A stretch of 58,166 nucleotides of DNA from IMG/VR virus record IMGVR_UViG_3300010371_000006, positions 1 to 58,166 of that record; one strand, given 5' to 3'. Below the pieces are notes generated by a model. That model ran no database searches. It was given only the letters and a program-made list of their open reading frames with translations, and had not been told where the DNA came from. Below are positions 21,460-29,365 of this stretch, in pieces; the first letter of the stretch is position 1; every line of letters starts with the position of its first letter. A program made the position numbers and the translations under genes. Source of the stretch: a virus.

Positions 21460-22510
21460 CCTCTTCATCCTCCCCACACAAGATGCAGAACGCATCCGAC
21501 GTCTCGATTTCGTCGAGCGCCTTCGGCATCTCGCCGGGCTTGAACTTGATCGGCGAGAGATCGAGACCCGACGTCCAGCAGTTGGGCAGAGGCTTGTAGG
21601 CGGCGAAGAACTCCCGCTCCTGCCCAGCCTTCTCGTGGCCATTCTTGTAGTAGGAGTAACCTTCGAACTCCTGGGCCTTCTTGTGCCCGAGCACCTCGGT
21701 GTGCCACCGCCGGCGGACTCGCCGGTAGGTGTTGTACGTTGTGTCGCCGAGCGTGTAGCCGAGCTGATCCTCTTTGCGGACCATGTTCAGCCACCGCCGA
21801 GAGATGTTCATCGCCGGCGTGGTAGCCAGCGCCATCATCTCGGGATTGTCGTCCCAGGCGCTGAGCTTCTTGAGCAGAATCCTGCGGTACAGCGAACGGA
21901 TGTCTTCGTCGGTGTTGGTCAGGGCGAAGGGCAGCGACTTGAAAGCGTGCCACTGCACCGACTCGGCCATCCACACGAATCGGAAGTCGCTCATCTGCAG
22001 CTTGAGCTGCTGGGCGAGGTATCGCGCCAGCACTTCGGCGATCGTGAAGTCCAGCGCCGAGAGGTACCCGAGATAGGATGTGCGACTGTGGAGTGTGATG
22101 GTCGGCTGGGGCTTCGCGCGATAGCTGATGCTCAGCATGCACGAGCCCCATCGCCGGGTCTCCATGTTGGTGTGACCTGTGGCGGCACCCCCGCGCGGCT
22201 TGACCACTCGGGTACGCAGCACTGCCTGGCCCCGGTCGCGGCGACCGATGCGGTTGACGCACTGGCTCATCCAGACCGCCACATCGAGCGGGTCGAGGTA
22301 CTGCCGGACCATCATGGACCATCGGGAGCTGGTGAGCCACAACGACTTGAGGTCGAAGTCCCACTCCATCGAGTCGGCCTGACCGACAATGTTGTCGATG
22401 GTCACGTCGACGTTCGAGATAACCCCGAGCTGCTCCCTCGGCGCTTGCATGATGTCCAAACACATCTTAGTGTGCAGGGCGTTCATGTCTTCGGCCGTGT
22501 AAGTCTTCAC
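21446..22510 (-). CDS. Second thymidylate-synthase-fold enzyme with Asp at the base-reading position
   Basis: The protein has 354 residues from a GTG after GAAGGG. RRWGSCMLSISYRAKPQ gives the catalytic Cys, and LHSRTSYLGYLSALDFTIA aligns with the YQRSCDVFLGLPFNIA block. LAQQLKLQMSDFRFVW matches the helix and strand after it. Arg166 is kept, Asp169 is Tyr, and N177 is Asp as in the sister gene. A long basic C-terminal extension (about 240-354) ends with CILCGEDEEDGEG, unlike normal ThyA. It may act on another pyrimidine nucleotide or pair with the first copy. Confidence 0.7.
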   Translation of the reverse strand: MKTYTAEDMNALHTKMCLDIMQAPREQLGVISNVDVTIDNIVGQADSMEWDFDLKSLWLTSSRWSMMVRQYLDPLDVAVWMSQCVNRIGRRDRGQAVLRTRVVKPRGGAATGHTNMETRRWGSCMLSISYRAKPQPTITLHSRTSYLGYLSALDFTIAEVLARYLAQQLKLQMSDFRFVWMAESVQWHAFKSLPFALTNTDEDIRSLYRRILLKKLSAWDDNPEMMALATTPAMNISRRWLNMVRKEDQLGYTLGDTTYNTYRRVRRRWHTEVLGHKKAQEFEGYSYYKNGHEKAGQEREFFAAYKPLPNCWTSGLDLSPIKFKPGEMPKALDEIETSDAFCILCGEDEEDGEG

Positions 22511-22647
22511 TAGAACCCTTCGATGATCTTGATGGCCAGGTAGACGACGCATAGGAATGCGAGAAGGAGACCGCCCCCGCAGATCACGAGGGCGGCCACC
22601 TGCCCGAAGACCTTGGCTACCCTAGTAGCCGGTGGTCTGTCGCTCAC
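22510..22647 (-). CDS. 45-residue membrane protein
   Basis: A GTG-initiated frame (VSDRPPATRVAKVFGQVAAL...) preceded by GGGAGAAG. Residues about 15-40 form one strongly hydrophobic span (LVICGGGLLLAFLCVVYLAI). It fills the only gap in the nucleotide operon, overlaps the pyrophosphatase gene by 26 bases and joins the next start as TAGTG. Packing, ribosome site and composition support it as real. Confidence 0.6.
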   Translation of the reverse strand: MSDRPPATRVAKVFGQVAALVICGGGLLLAFLCVVYLAIKIIEGF

Positions 22648-23110
22648 GGTTCTTCTCCCAGGCGTGGAAGTAGCCCCAGAACAGGTCGTTCGGCGTGATG
22701 CCGGCGACGATGCAGAACTCGATGAAAAAGTGCAGGGTGTCCGAGACCTCCTCGACGAACTCCTGCCGATCGGTCGGCCGGGGGTTGTCCTTCCAGGGCT
22801 TCATGTCGAGATGGCTCATGGCCTCGGCCATCTCGCGGGACATGAAGCCGTAGAGGCTGTGGAGGCGCATCTGCACGGTGCGGGACTCGAGGATGCCGTG
22901 GTCGTCGACCTCGGGCATGGGCTCGCCGTTGCGCTTCTCCTGCTCGTGGTACTTCTGCATGAGCGCGGTCTGGCCGGCGAAGATGGTCGCCAGCATGTCG
23001 TAGGTGTGGCGCTGCGGGTATCCGTCCTCCACACGGTTGGCGGGGACGAACGGCACGCCGGACTTGCTGGAGTTCTCGTTGTCTTCGGGGTCGGCGGGTA
23101 TCTCGATCAT
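22622..23110 (-). CDS. All-alpha NTP pyrophosphatase (dUTPase_2/MazG type)
   Basis: The protein has 162 residues from the ATG that overlaps the kinase stop (ATGA). The C-terminal helix pair EFVEEVSDTLHFFIEFCIVAG with GYFHAWEKNRERQ is characteristic of dimeric dUTPase/dCTPase proteins, with E-x2-D metal ligands. T4 gp56, which destroys dCTP and dUTP, belongs to this all-alpha group. Here it could remove dCTP or dUTP and supply dCMP or dUMP to the neighbouring enzymes. Which nucleotide it prefers cannot be read from sequence. Confidence 0.7.
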   Translation of the reverse strand: MIEIPADPEDNENSSKSGVPFVPANRVEDGYPQRHTYDMLATIFAGQTALMQKYHEQEKRNGEPMPEVDDHGILESRTVQMRLHSLYGFMSREMAEAMSHLDMKPWKDNPRPTDRQEFVEEVSDTLHFFIEFCIVAGITPNDLFWGYFHAWEKNRERQTTGY

Positions 23111-23655
23111 CTGTGGATCCATTTCTTGTAGGTCTGGTCGAAGTGGTCGAGCCACTGGGACATGTCGTGCTCGTCGTACTTGTAGACCAGCTGATACTGC
23201 TGGCCCATCTCCCACAGGGCGGTCCATCGCGCGATCTCGGCCATGTAGCCCCGGTAGATCTTGCCGATGAACGGCCGGACGAACTCGTTCTCCTTGCCGG
23301 CGCAGTTCTTCTCGACGACGTCGAAGTTCGGCATGCACCAGATGATGAGCGGCTTGAGCGAGTAGAACTCAGCGATCTGGGACCGCAGCCAGTCGACATC
23401 CCAGAAGGTCTCGTCGCGGTTGCCGCCGATGGCGAGCGAGTAGATCGGCTCCGAGATCAGGCGGTGCCGGTCGTACAAGATCTCCGGTTCGCCGATGTCC
23501 TTCTGGAGATTCTGCTCGACCCAGAGCCGCAGGTTAGTGAGCGGGTTGGTGTTCTGATCGACTACCCGAGCAGCTACGGGCAGCTTGTACACCTTGGCTA
23601 GGTGTTTGATGAGCGTGGTCTTGCCGGCCCCATCGGGACCCTCGAGTATGATCAC
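23107..23655 (-). CDS. dNMP kinase (thymidylate-kinase-like)
   Basis: The protein has 182 residues, slightly short for thymidylate kinase. The P-loop EGPDGAGKTTLIKHLA (5-20) and DRHRLISEPIY (about 80) match the family. It should phosphorylate a deoxynucleoside monophosphate. Its position between the pyrophosphatase and TS-fold genes suggests it accepts the modified nucleotide, as T4 gp1 does; a role in dTMP phosphorylation is equally possible. Confidence 0.75.
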   Translation of the reverse strand: MIILEGPDGAGKTTLIKHLAKVYKLPVAARVVDQNTNPLTNLRLWVEQNLQKDIGEPEILYDRHRLISEPIYSLAIGGNRDETFWDVDWLRSQIAEFYSLKPLIIWCMPNFDVVEKNCAGKENEFVRPFIGKIYRGYMAEIARWTALWEMGQQYQLVYKYDEHDMSQWLDHFDQTYKKWIHR

Positions 23656-23996
23656 TTTCGGGCCACCAGAGCCCGGACGATCTTACCCACCCCGTAGCAG
23701 GCGGCGTCCGGATGGGTCGTCTCACCCCGGTAGTGCAGGAGTGCTCGGCCACTCTCGTTGGCCGGCACAGTCTGCAGGCACTCGGGACACCTGCCCTCGT
23801 GGGTGGCCGGGTGCTCGGGCGGTGCGGGCTTGTTACTACCCCGCTCGAAGTAGATGTAGATCGGGTTGTTGCCGTTGCGGTTGTTGGCGATCGGCTCGTC
23901 CGCGTCATAGCCCTCGGCGCGACCCGCCTGGATCAATGCCTCGAGATCGCCGAGCGTCTCGACGACGATGCCTATTCGACGATGTATCTCACTCAT
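23652..23996 (-). CDS. Small protein with zinc-knuckle motif
   Basis: The protein has 114 residues from the ATG after AAGGAGG; upstream in-frame codons lack a ribosome site. The first 60 residues are ordered; CPEC (about 72) with HYRGETTHPDAAC (about 91-103) supply Cys and His for one zinc. It overlaps the kinase gene by ATGA. No family recognised. Confidence 0.6.
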   Translation of the reverse strand: MSEIHRRIGIVVETLGDLEALIQAGRAEGYDADEPIANNRNGNNPIYIYFERGSNKPAPPEHPATHEGRCPECLQTVPANESGRALLHYRGETTHPDAACYGVGKIVRALVARK

Positions 23997-24048
23997 GGGT
24001 GGTACCTCCTTCACTACATACTCTATCATCGAGTCGACGGTTAGTAAA

Positions 24049-25533
24049 CTACGAGCTGAGACCGAGAAGCAGTCGGGGGCTGGCCATGATCCGCTTGGCC
24101 ACATCGCCGTCGCCCTGGAGCGTGTCGTAGATCGCCTCTTCGACCGTATCGCGCGCTACGAAATATACGTATCGGGTGCCCTTCGGATTCAGGGCGATGC
24201 GGTCCTCAGCCTGGGTGTAGTCGACGTAGGAGTTGGTCAGAGAGAACCAGATGAAGGTCCCTGACGTCGAGAGATCGATGCCGAGCGATCCTGCCTGAGG
24301 CTGCATGATGAACGCTGCAGCGTCGTCAGTCGCTCGGAAGTCCTTGATGTTCTTGTCGCGATCTGTTCGCTTGACCGCGCCGTACAACATGAAGGTCTTC
24401 ATCTTGAGTCGCTTACAGATCGTCTCGATCGCCAGCAGATCTGCCTTAAACTGTGCGCCGATGACCACCTTCTCGCCCTGCTCGACCAAGTCCTGGAGAT
24501 AGTCTTCGAGCGCATCGAGCTTCTCCTGACCCACCCGGTAGAGTCGGCCCTCGGGGTATTCTTCGGTCGGCAGTGTTCTCGCGACTCCTGAAGCGATCTG
24601 TCGCAATCGAAGAGTCTGGGTGATCACCAAGGCAGCTTCAGTGATCTCGCCAGTCTCGATCTCATGGATCATCTTCTCGGCCATGTCGTTGTAGGCTGGT
24701 CGAGATTTCTCGAGGTCGACATAGACGATCTGGTTATCCACACGGGGGGGCAGATCGAAGCACTCAGCTCGAGTGATCGCGTAGGCGTCCTGGTGAATCT
24801 GCTTGTGCAGCAGATCGGTGTTGTTGTTCTTGACCCAGAGGGAGAAGCCGTTCATCGGCACGAACTTACCGTACGTGGACTTGAACTCTGCGTGACTCAT
24901 GGGGAAGCGCTCGGGGTTCAGGAACTTCCACTGAGCCCAGATGTCGTGCATCCGCTTCTTCTTCGTCACCACAGTACCGGTCATGATCACCCGGTAGTCC
25001 ACCCCCTCGCCAAGCTTAATGATCATCTTGGTCTTTTTGGCGGTGGCGGTCTTGATACGGTGTGACTCGTCGAGCGCGATGAGGTGAGGACCCCAGGCGC
25101 TCAACGCCTTGTAGACGTCGAAGCGACCACCTCGATTCCTCGACCGAACGTCGTAACCGTCCTTGTTCACGTACCTCGCCCCAGGTGTGGAGAGAGCGTC
25201 GTAGTTCAGAATGACCACGTCAAGAATACCTGACTTACGTGGAGGCAGTGCACCCGTCTTACGAGCCTTACGGTCCCACACCGTGATACGGTATGGCACC
25301 GGGCAGTGCATCTCGAACTGATCCTCCCACACCCCAAGCACTGACACCGGGCAGAAGATGATCATTCGCTCTATCCGACCAAGCTGGTGGAGGATGGATG
25401 CGTAGTCGATGACCGTCTTGGTCTTGCCCGTTCTCGGCTCCATCAGCAGGGCGCCACCGAAGCCCGTGGACATCAGCTTGAGGATCGCCTCTACCTGGTG
25501 CTTGTACGGGCGGGTCTTCCACTTATACTTCAC
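24049..25533 (-). CDS. SNF2-type superfamily 2 helicase
   Basis: The protein has about 494 residues from a GTG after AAGGGTGAG (an upstream extension to 25701 is open but lacks a start signal). Motif I is MEPRTGKTKT, motif II ALDESHRIK (DESH), motif III MTGTVV, and the C-terminal lobe has QAGSLGIDLS with a Q-x2-D-R motif VI (YTQAEDRI). KYKWKTRPYKHQVEAI is the Q-like entry. Phage SNF2-like helicases remodel forks or recombination intermediates. It is the second gene of the replication operon. Confidence 0.8.
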   Translation of the reverse strand: MKYKWKTRPYKHQVEAILKLMSTGFGGALLMEPRTGKTKTVIDYASILHQLGRIERMIIFCPVSVLGVWEDQFEMHCPVPYRITVWDRKARKTGALPPRKSGILDVVILNYDALSTPGARYVNKDGYDVRSRNRGGRFDVYKALSAWGPHLIALDESHRIKTATAKKTKMIIKLGEGVDYRVIMTGTVVTKKKRMHDIWAQWKFLNPERFPMSHAEFKSTYGKFVPMNGFSLWVKNNNTDLLHKQIHQDAYAITRAECFDLPPRVDNQIVYVDLEKSRPAYNDMAEKMIHEIETGEITEAALVITQTLRLRQIASGVARTLPTEEYPEGRLYRVGQEKLDALEDYLQDLVEQGEKVVIGAQFKADLLAIETICKRLKMKTFMLYGAVKRTDRDKNIKDFRATDDAAAFIMQPQAGSLGIDLSTSGTFIWFSLTNSYVDYTQAEDRIALNPKGTRYVYFVARDTVEEAIYDTLQGDGDVAKRIMASPRLLLGLSS

Positions 25534-25615
25534 GGACTCACCCTTCTTCTGGCCTGTCAGCGTTCGCCGCTGAATCGCGACCCCATTATATCGCCTGACT
25601 TCTGGGACGAAGATC

Positions 25616-25972
25616 TCACTTGAAGCTAGGGTGGTATCCCTGGTCCCAGAGGGTAAGCTGCTGGACGTATGTGGGCGGCGCCTGAACACTGTGTTCCACA
25701 TCCTTGGAGTCGATCAGGTTCTTGGTCAACTGAGCCCCATAGCCGGCACGGTGGCACTTGTCGTGGACCCACCACCCGAAGAGACGCCCCCTGAGCGACC
25801 TCTTCTCCGCCGGCACCCGACGACCGAAGCGCATCTCGAAGTTGTCGCACTTACAGCGTGCCTTCGGCACCTGGAACATGCCCGCGATACGCGCCGACTT
25901 CAGCGAACTGAACTTCGTCACGAGCTTCTCAGCAGCTTCATCATCATCGACTTCTATCAAAATCAATCGCAT
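25616..25972 (-). CDS. First gene of the replication operon, function unknown (leaderless)
   Basis: The protein has 118 residues. It begins with a strand-helix unit (MRLILIEVDDDEAAEKLVTKF), then has CKCD near residue 40 and WWVHDKCHRAGYG near 67, giving Cys and His residues for zinc. Its ATG is six bases past the -10 box, so its mRNA should lack a leader. Likely a small nucleic-acid-binding protein; not recognised. Confidence 0.6.
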   Translation of the reverse strand: MRLILIEVDDDEAAEKLVTKFSSLKSARIAGMFQVPKARCKCDNFEMRFGRRVPAEKRSLRGRLFGWWVHDKCHRAGYGAQLTKNLIDSKDVEHSVQAPPTYVQQLTLWDQGYHPSFK

Positions 25973-25978
25973 GCTTAC

Positions 25979-26008
25979 ATGGTATCATTGCGCCTATGAC
26001 CATGTCAA
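25979..26008 (-). promoter_or_regulatory. Leftward promoter of the replication operon (leaderless)
   Basis: Minus strand: TTGACA (26008-26003), 18 bases, TACCAT (25984-25979), then six bases to the ATG at 25972. It faces the rightward promoter at 26056. Confidence 0.65.
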
Positions 26009-26055
26009 CTTCCGTGGCGATATATATAGGCGTGCCGCGCAAGGCTTCCGTCGCC

Positions 26056-26084
26056 TTGACATGAGGCCCCACCTCGTATAAAGT
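26056..26084 (+). promoter_or_regulatory. Rightward promoter of the gene 26131-26670
   Basis: TTGACA (26056-26061) followed by TATAAAGT; TAAAGT at 26079-26084 gives 17-base spacing, TATAAA at 26077 gives 15. Confidence 0.65.
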
Positions 26085-26130
26085 AGGCCTTGTTCAAATC
26101 GATAGCTGATCCACTCATCAGGAGGCGATT

Positions 26131-26670
26131 ATGCCCACCCGCAGCCGCAGCACGAAGGCGAAGGCCGCGCCGAAGGTCGAAGAGCCCGAGGTCGAAGAGG
26201 TCATCGAGGACGAGGAGTTCGACGAGGTCGAGGAGGTCGAGGCCACCGAGGCGCCGGCCAAGAAGACGGGCAGTCGACCGACCGTCGACTTCGGCATCCG
26301 ACAGGTCTGCGACCTCATCAAGCAGAAGACCGGCAAGGAGGTCACCCCCCGCGACCTCCGGGTGCTGGCCCGGAAGCTGGCCAAGGACGGCTCCAACCGC
26401 ATCGACCGCGAGATCGTCGCCGGCAACCGCTCGCAGTACAGCTGGTCCGGCCCGAAGGACCCGGAGGTCGTGGCGCTGGTCGCGGCCTACACCGCCGGCG
26501 AGGGCGACGCCGAGAAGAAGGCGAAGCTGCAGGAGCTCAAGGACCGCCAGGCCGCCAAGAAGTCGGCCGCGCCGGCGAAGGCCCCCAAGAAGACCGCCAA
26601 GAAGGCCGCGCCGCCGGTCGAGGAGATCGACGAGGACGAGGACTTCGACCTCGACGAGGACGACGAGTAA
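26131..26670 (+). CDS. LRKFLR-family-like protein with acidic and basic tails
   Basis: The protein has 179 residues after AGGAGG. A central ordered segment (about 48-115: VTPRDLRVLARKLAKDG, GNRSQYSW) has the same helix-then-RYxI pattern as proteins at 327-761 and 10838-11434, though more distant. It is flanked by an acidic N-terminal arm and a histone-like Lys/Ala stretch (KAPKKTAKKAAPP) before an acidic tip. This make-up suggests an abundant DNA-binding, nucleoid-type protein. Own promoter upstream, perfect hairpin downstream. Confidence 0.6.
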   Translation: MPTRSRSTKAKAAPKVEEPEVEEVIEDEEFDEVEEVEATEAPAKKTGSRPTVDFGIRQVCDLIKQKTGKEVTPRDLRVLARKLAKDGSNRIDREIVAGNRSQYSWSGPKDPEVVALVAAYTAGEGDAEKKAKLQELKDRQAAKKSAAPAKAPKKTAKKAAPPVEEIDEDEDFDLDEDDE

Positions 26671-26692
26671 CCATTCACCGCATCGCCGGCGA

Positions 26693-26733
26693 GAGGCCGG
26701 CAGCCTAAACTGAATCACTAGGCTGCCGGCCTC
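26693..26733. terminator. 15-bp perfect hairpin between two rightward genes
   Basis: GAGGCCGGCAGCCTA (26693-26707) and TAGGCTGCCGGCCTC (26719-26733) pair perfectly around an 11-base loop. No T run follows, so it may stabilise the upstream mRNA rather than stop transcription. Confidence 0.6.
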
Positions 26734-26756
26734 CGGTGTAGCCTGAGAGAGAGTCC

Positions 26757-27293
26757 ATGATCTTACCAGTGATACTGGGTCAGGCACCATCCCGTCAGGG
26801 AGATGGCCGACCTTTCACCGGCCCTAGTGGGGACCGGTTGCTCAAGATGATCGGGGTGGCGACTCGAGACGACCTGCTCACGTTGTTCCGCCTGGAGAAC
26901 TTGTTCAACACTCCGTTGCCCCCACACCCGCCGCGCAAGCCCAACGGCCACACGGTGAAGAACACCTTCAACAAGGCCCGAGGTCGTGAGGCTGCGTTGG
27001 ACTTCGTCCAGCGGCAGAACGACTACCTGATCAACCAGCTGGGTCCGAAGGGTGCCGAAGACTTCCACAAGGTCCACAATTACATCGAGGTCATCGTCCT
27101 CGGCAAGAAGGTGTGGGAATCGTTCGGACTGAGGGGTGACGCGAGCTTGTTCTCCTCGGTGCGTAGTCGCCGGTGGTACATCCAGTTCTACCGGTTCCCT
27201 CATCCGAGCGGGCTGAACCATCAGCTCAACGATCCCGAGATCCTCCAAGCAGCTTCTCAGCACTTGAAGCGCATCGCCGGCATTACCTCTTGA
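26757..27293 (+). CDS. Uracil-DNA-glycosylase-superfamily protein
   Basis: The protein has 178 residues. The N-terminal VILGQAPSRQGDGRPFTG followed by SGDRLLKMIG is the UDG motif A region (usual form GqaP/GxxP). The motif B region FPHPSGLNHQL near residue 142-152 keeps the His-Pro-Ser-Gly-x-Asn loop. It has no Fe-S cysteines. Unlike the UDG-like domain in the polymerase, both catalytic blocks are intact. It could remove uracil or a modified or host-damaged base; the real substrate is open. Confidence 0.7.
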   Translation: MILPVILGQAPSRQGDGRPFTGPSGDRLLKMIGVATRDDLLTLFRLENLFNTPLPPHPPRKPNGHTVKNTFNKARGREAALDFVQRQNDYLINQLGPKGAEDFHKVHNYIEVIVLGKKVWESFGLRGDASLFSSVRSRRWYIQFYRFPHPSGLNHQLNDPEILQAASQHLKRIAGITS

Positions 27294-27348
27294 CCGAGGG
27301 CTGCCAGCGATCCTAATCGCTTCCCTAGAATCTCCTCGACACACAAAA

Positions 27349-27391
27349 GATCGCCCCCCGCTGATGGCCATGATATCAGCGAGGGGCGATC
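27349..27391 (-). terminator. Terminator of the late operon (convergent)
   Basis: GATCGCCCCCCGCTGAT (27349-27365) pairs with ATCAGCGAGGGGCGATC (27375-27391) with a single mismatch; on the minus strand it is followed by TTTTGTGT. It separates the end of the leftward late operon from the rightward UDG gene. Confidence 0.85.
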
Positions 27392-27415
27392 CACTGTCAG
27401 TATATGATGAACGTG

Positions 27416-28474
27416 CTACAGTTGCAACGCAGCGTTGGTCTCCTTGCCCGCGACCCCGTCGGCCTTGAGCTCAGCCGAGGTCTGGAAGTGGACGACCGCG
27501 TCGTGAGTCAGGTGGCCGAAGTTCCCATCCACCTTGAGACCGTAGCCGTGCAGGGCGTTCAGCCGAGTCTGCAGCCACTTCACCGCTGAGCCAGTGTTAC
27601 CCTGCTTCAGCTGCGGGCGAGTCGTGTCGTAGATCAAGTTCAGCTTCTGCCAGGTGACCGGGCCAACGACCCCATCGTCCGCAATCTCCGCCGCGTGCTG
27701 GAAGACGATGATCGCGTGCTGGGTGTGAACCCCGAGATCATCGTCCACTTGGAGTGTGGGGGAGAATGGCCAGCGGTTGAGCTGGATCTGCACCTGCTTG
27801 ACAGTGGCCACCCAACCGTGAGGGATCGCCGGCAGATGCTGGGGCGGTTTCGGAACTGTGGGCGGGGTATCCCACACCACATTGGCGTCGGCCGCGTCAG
27901 CGTCGACGTGCTGCCCACCCACGATCGCGTTGCTCGTGAACTGCAGAATGTCGGGCTTCTTGTTGCCGTACTGGTTCCAGCCGGCGAAGCCATCGCCCGG
28001 ATACAGCGACGAGGCGTAGCCGGGGGCGTTGGTCGGGTAGTCGCTGGCGATCAGGTAGCGGATGCGCAGCTTGGACAGATCGGGCGAGCCGATCTCGACC
28101 CATCGCCAGTGGGGCAGGTAGAGGTCGACAGCGTCGAACTCTTCGGTGTGGGCCGCCTCGACATGTTCAGTCAGCTCGGCCAGGTTACGAGCGCCGCCCG
28201 TCTCCTCGTCGAGCATGCACTCCTTGACGTTGGGACCGACGATGTGGCGCAGGTACTTCATCTGCGCGTCGCCGTCCTCCAGCGTGCAGTAGTGGTAGGG
28301 AATCTCATGGAGGCCGCCGGGGTTCGCTGCCCAGGTGGCGTAGTAGGGATCGACGTAGTTAGTGCCCTGCGTGGCCTTGACGTAGGCGAACGCGAAGCCC
28401 TCGCCATGAACCTCAGATAGGTTCATTCCCTTCTGATACGAGGCTATATCCACCCCGTACATCTTCGGTGCCAT
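27416..28474 (-). CDS. Endolysin: GH25 muramidase with two peptidoglycan-binding domains
   Basis: The protein has 352 residues. GH25 fold at about 1-205: YGVDIASYQ at the start, FAYVKATQGTNYVDP, the acidic catalytic strand MLDEETGG and YLIASDYPT. Two PG_binding_1-like repeats follow (about 222-285 and 292-352), each with DDLGVHTQHAIIVFQ- or GNFGHLTHDAVVHFQ-type motif. It cleaves glycan chains of the host wall. There is no signal peptide, so it needs a holin; a holin-like gene precedes it with a 62-base overlap. It is the last gene before the late terminator. Confidence 0.9.
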   Translation of the reverse strand: MAPKMYGVDIASYQKGMNLSEVHGEGFAFAYVKATQGTNYVDPYYATWAANPGGLHEIPYHYCTLEDGDAQMKYLRHIVGPNVKECMLDEETGGARNLAELTEHVEAAHTEEFDAVDLYLPHWRWVEIGSPDLSKLRIRYLIASDYPTNAPGYASSLYPGDGFAGWNQYGNKKPDILQFTSNAIVGGQHVDADAADANVVWDTPPTVPKPPQHLPAIPHGWVATVKQVQIQLNRWPFSPTLQVDDDLGVHTQHAIIVFQHAAEIADDGVVGPVTWQKLNLIYDTTRPQLKQGNTGSAVKWLQTRLNALHGYGLKVDGNFGHLTHDAVVHFQTSAELKADGVAGKETNAALQL

Positions 28475-28799
28475 CCAGTCTCTCCCTTCGATATCTACCC
28501 CTGAACAGGGTGTAGGTCACCTTGCCACCTCGCCACGTCATCGCCAGTAGCACGATCCACTCTGCGACGAGGAAGTACCATTGCCACCCAGACGTAGCGG
28601 TCCTGACATGGTAGAGCCGGCGAAGCTCGATGGGCATGTCGAGCATCCACAGGCCGAGGTCCATGATCATGACCATCCAGCCGAAGTCGTAGGTGTACCA
28701 GTTCCCCCACCATGTCCAGAACACGAAGATGAGAAGGGGCACTATCAAGAAACCATAGCTTGCGGTAGCGCTAAGCCAACCTTCTACGCCCGTGTTCAT
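28413..28799 (-). CDS. Putative holin (membrane protein)
   Basis: The protein has 128 residues with hydrophobic spans at about 10-30, 38-55 and 73-90 and a charged, probably cytoplasmic C-terminus (RGRYRRERLDG). AAGGGAACC precedes the ATG. Position immediately before the endolysin is the main reason for the holin call; the sequence itself is not diagnostic. Confidence 0.6.
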   Translation of the reverse strand: MNTGVEGWLSATASYGFLIVPLLIFVFWTWWGNWYTYDFGWMVMIMDLGLWMLDMPIELRRLYHVRTATSGWQWYFLVAEWIVLLAMTWRGGKVTYTLFRGRYRRERLDGTEDVRGGYSLVSEGNEPI

Positions 28800-28806
28800 G
28801 GTTCCC

Positions 28807-29046
28807 TTATGTCTCCTTTGGTCTAGCCTCGCTCAACTTCTCGAGGAGTTGGCCGAAGCCGTTGCGCTGGTCGATACGCCTAGCTCGAGCACCCACCGCC
28901 TCAGCTCGACGACGGTGGGACTGAGCTTCTTCAAGAGCGAGCCTGCTCTCCTCCACAGCCTGGAGTACCGGACCGAAATCCGTCTCCTCGGCCTCGCCCC
29001 CGGAAGACTCAGCCTTGTGAAGATGCTTGAAGATGTGCAACTTCAT
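28807..29046 (-). CDS. Small coiled-coil protein of the lysis region
   Basis: The protein has 79 residues, mostly one charged helix (VLQAVEESRLALEEAQSHRR) ending RIDQRNGFGQLLEKL. Small helical proteins of this type are common beside holins in actinobacteriophages. AGGGAGAACC precedes the ATG, which lies inside the end of the upstream gene. Confidence 0.55.
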   Translation of the reverse strand: MKLHIFKHLHKAESSGGEAEETDFGPVLQAVEESRLALEEAQSHRRRAEAVGARARRIDQRNGFGQLLEKLSEARPKET

Positions 29047-29365
29047 CCGGTTCTCCCTGGTGTGCGCTAGCAGTCAGCGCGTGGAGTGCCTTAGTAGTTA
29101 CCTCACCCACAGTGATGAGGTTGTTGGAAGATCGCATGATCTCGAGGTTAGCTGTCCGGTAGTTCTCAGCTATCTCTCGCCAGAGAGCGATCTCCTTGTC
29201 CTTCTGTTCGAGCTGTCGATCCTTGGACTTGATGTCCTCGTTCTTGGACTTGACGATCTGGTTGTGTGTCCACCGGGGAATCAAGTAACCGAAGAGTACC
29301 GACAGAATGAAGATGGCGACAAGCGCGCCGGCGCCGTACTGCAGATTAGAAACCCCGGTGATCAC
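29009..29365 (-). CDS. Membrane-anchored coiled-coil protein (lysis accessory)
   Basis: The protein has 118 residues from a GTG after GAGGGAG. One N-terminal membrane span (about 10-30, AGALVAIFILSVLFGYLI) is followed by a long charged coiled coil (IVKSKNEDIKSKDRQLEQKD). The layout resembles an accessory holin or spanin-like anchor. It is one of three small lysis-region genes before the endolysin. Confidence 0.55.
   Translation of the reverse strand: MITGVSNLQYGAGALVAIFILSVLFGYLIPRWTHNQIVKSKNEDIKSKDRQLEQKDKEIALWREIAENYRTANLEIMRSSNNLITVGEVTTKALHALTASAHQGEPDEVAHLQASSQG

Noticed and set aside
21419-22513. Rightward 364-codon frame opposite the second TS-fold gene
   Set aside because: The minus-strand product has clear ThyA-fold motifs and operon overlaps; the plus-strand frame is its shadow.
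13718-26008. Integration or lysogeny genes among early genes
   Set aside because: No integrase, excisionase, C1-type repressor or recognisable attachment site is present in any frame.
26005-26790. Leftward 261-codon frame opposite the gene 26131-26670
   Set aside because: It consists largely of Leu/Gly/Arg/Val runs from reversed Lys/Glu/Ala codons; the plus-strand gene has promoter, AGGAGG site and hairpin.
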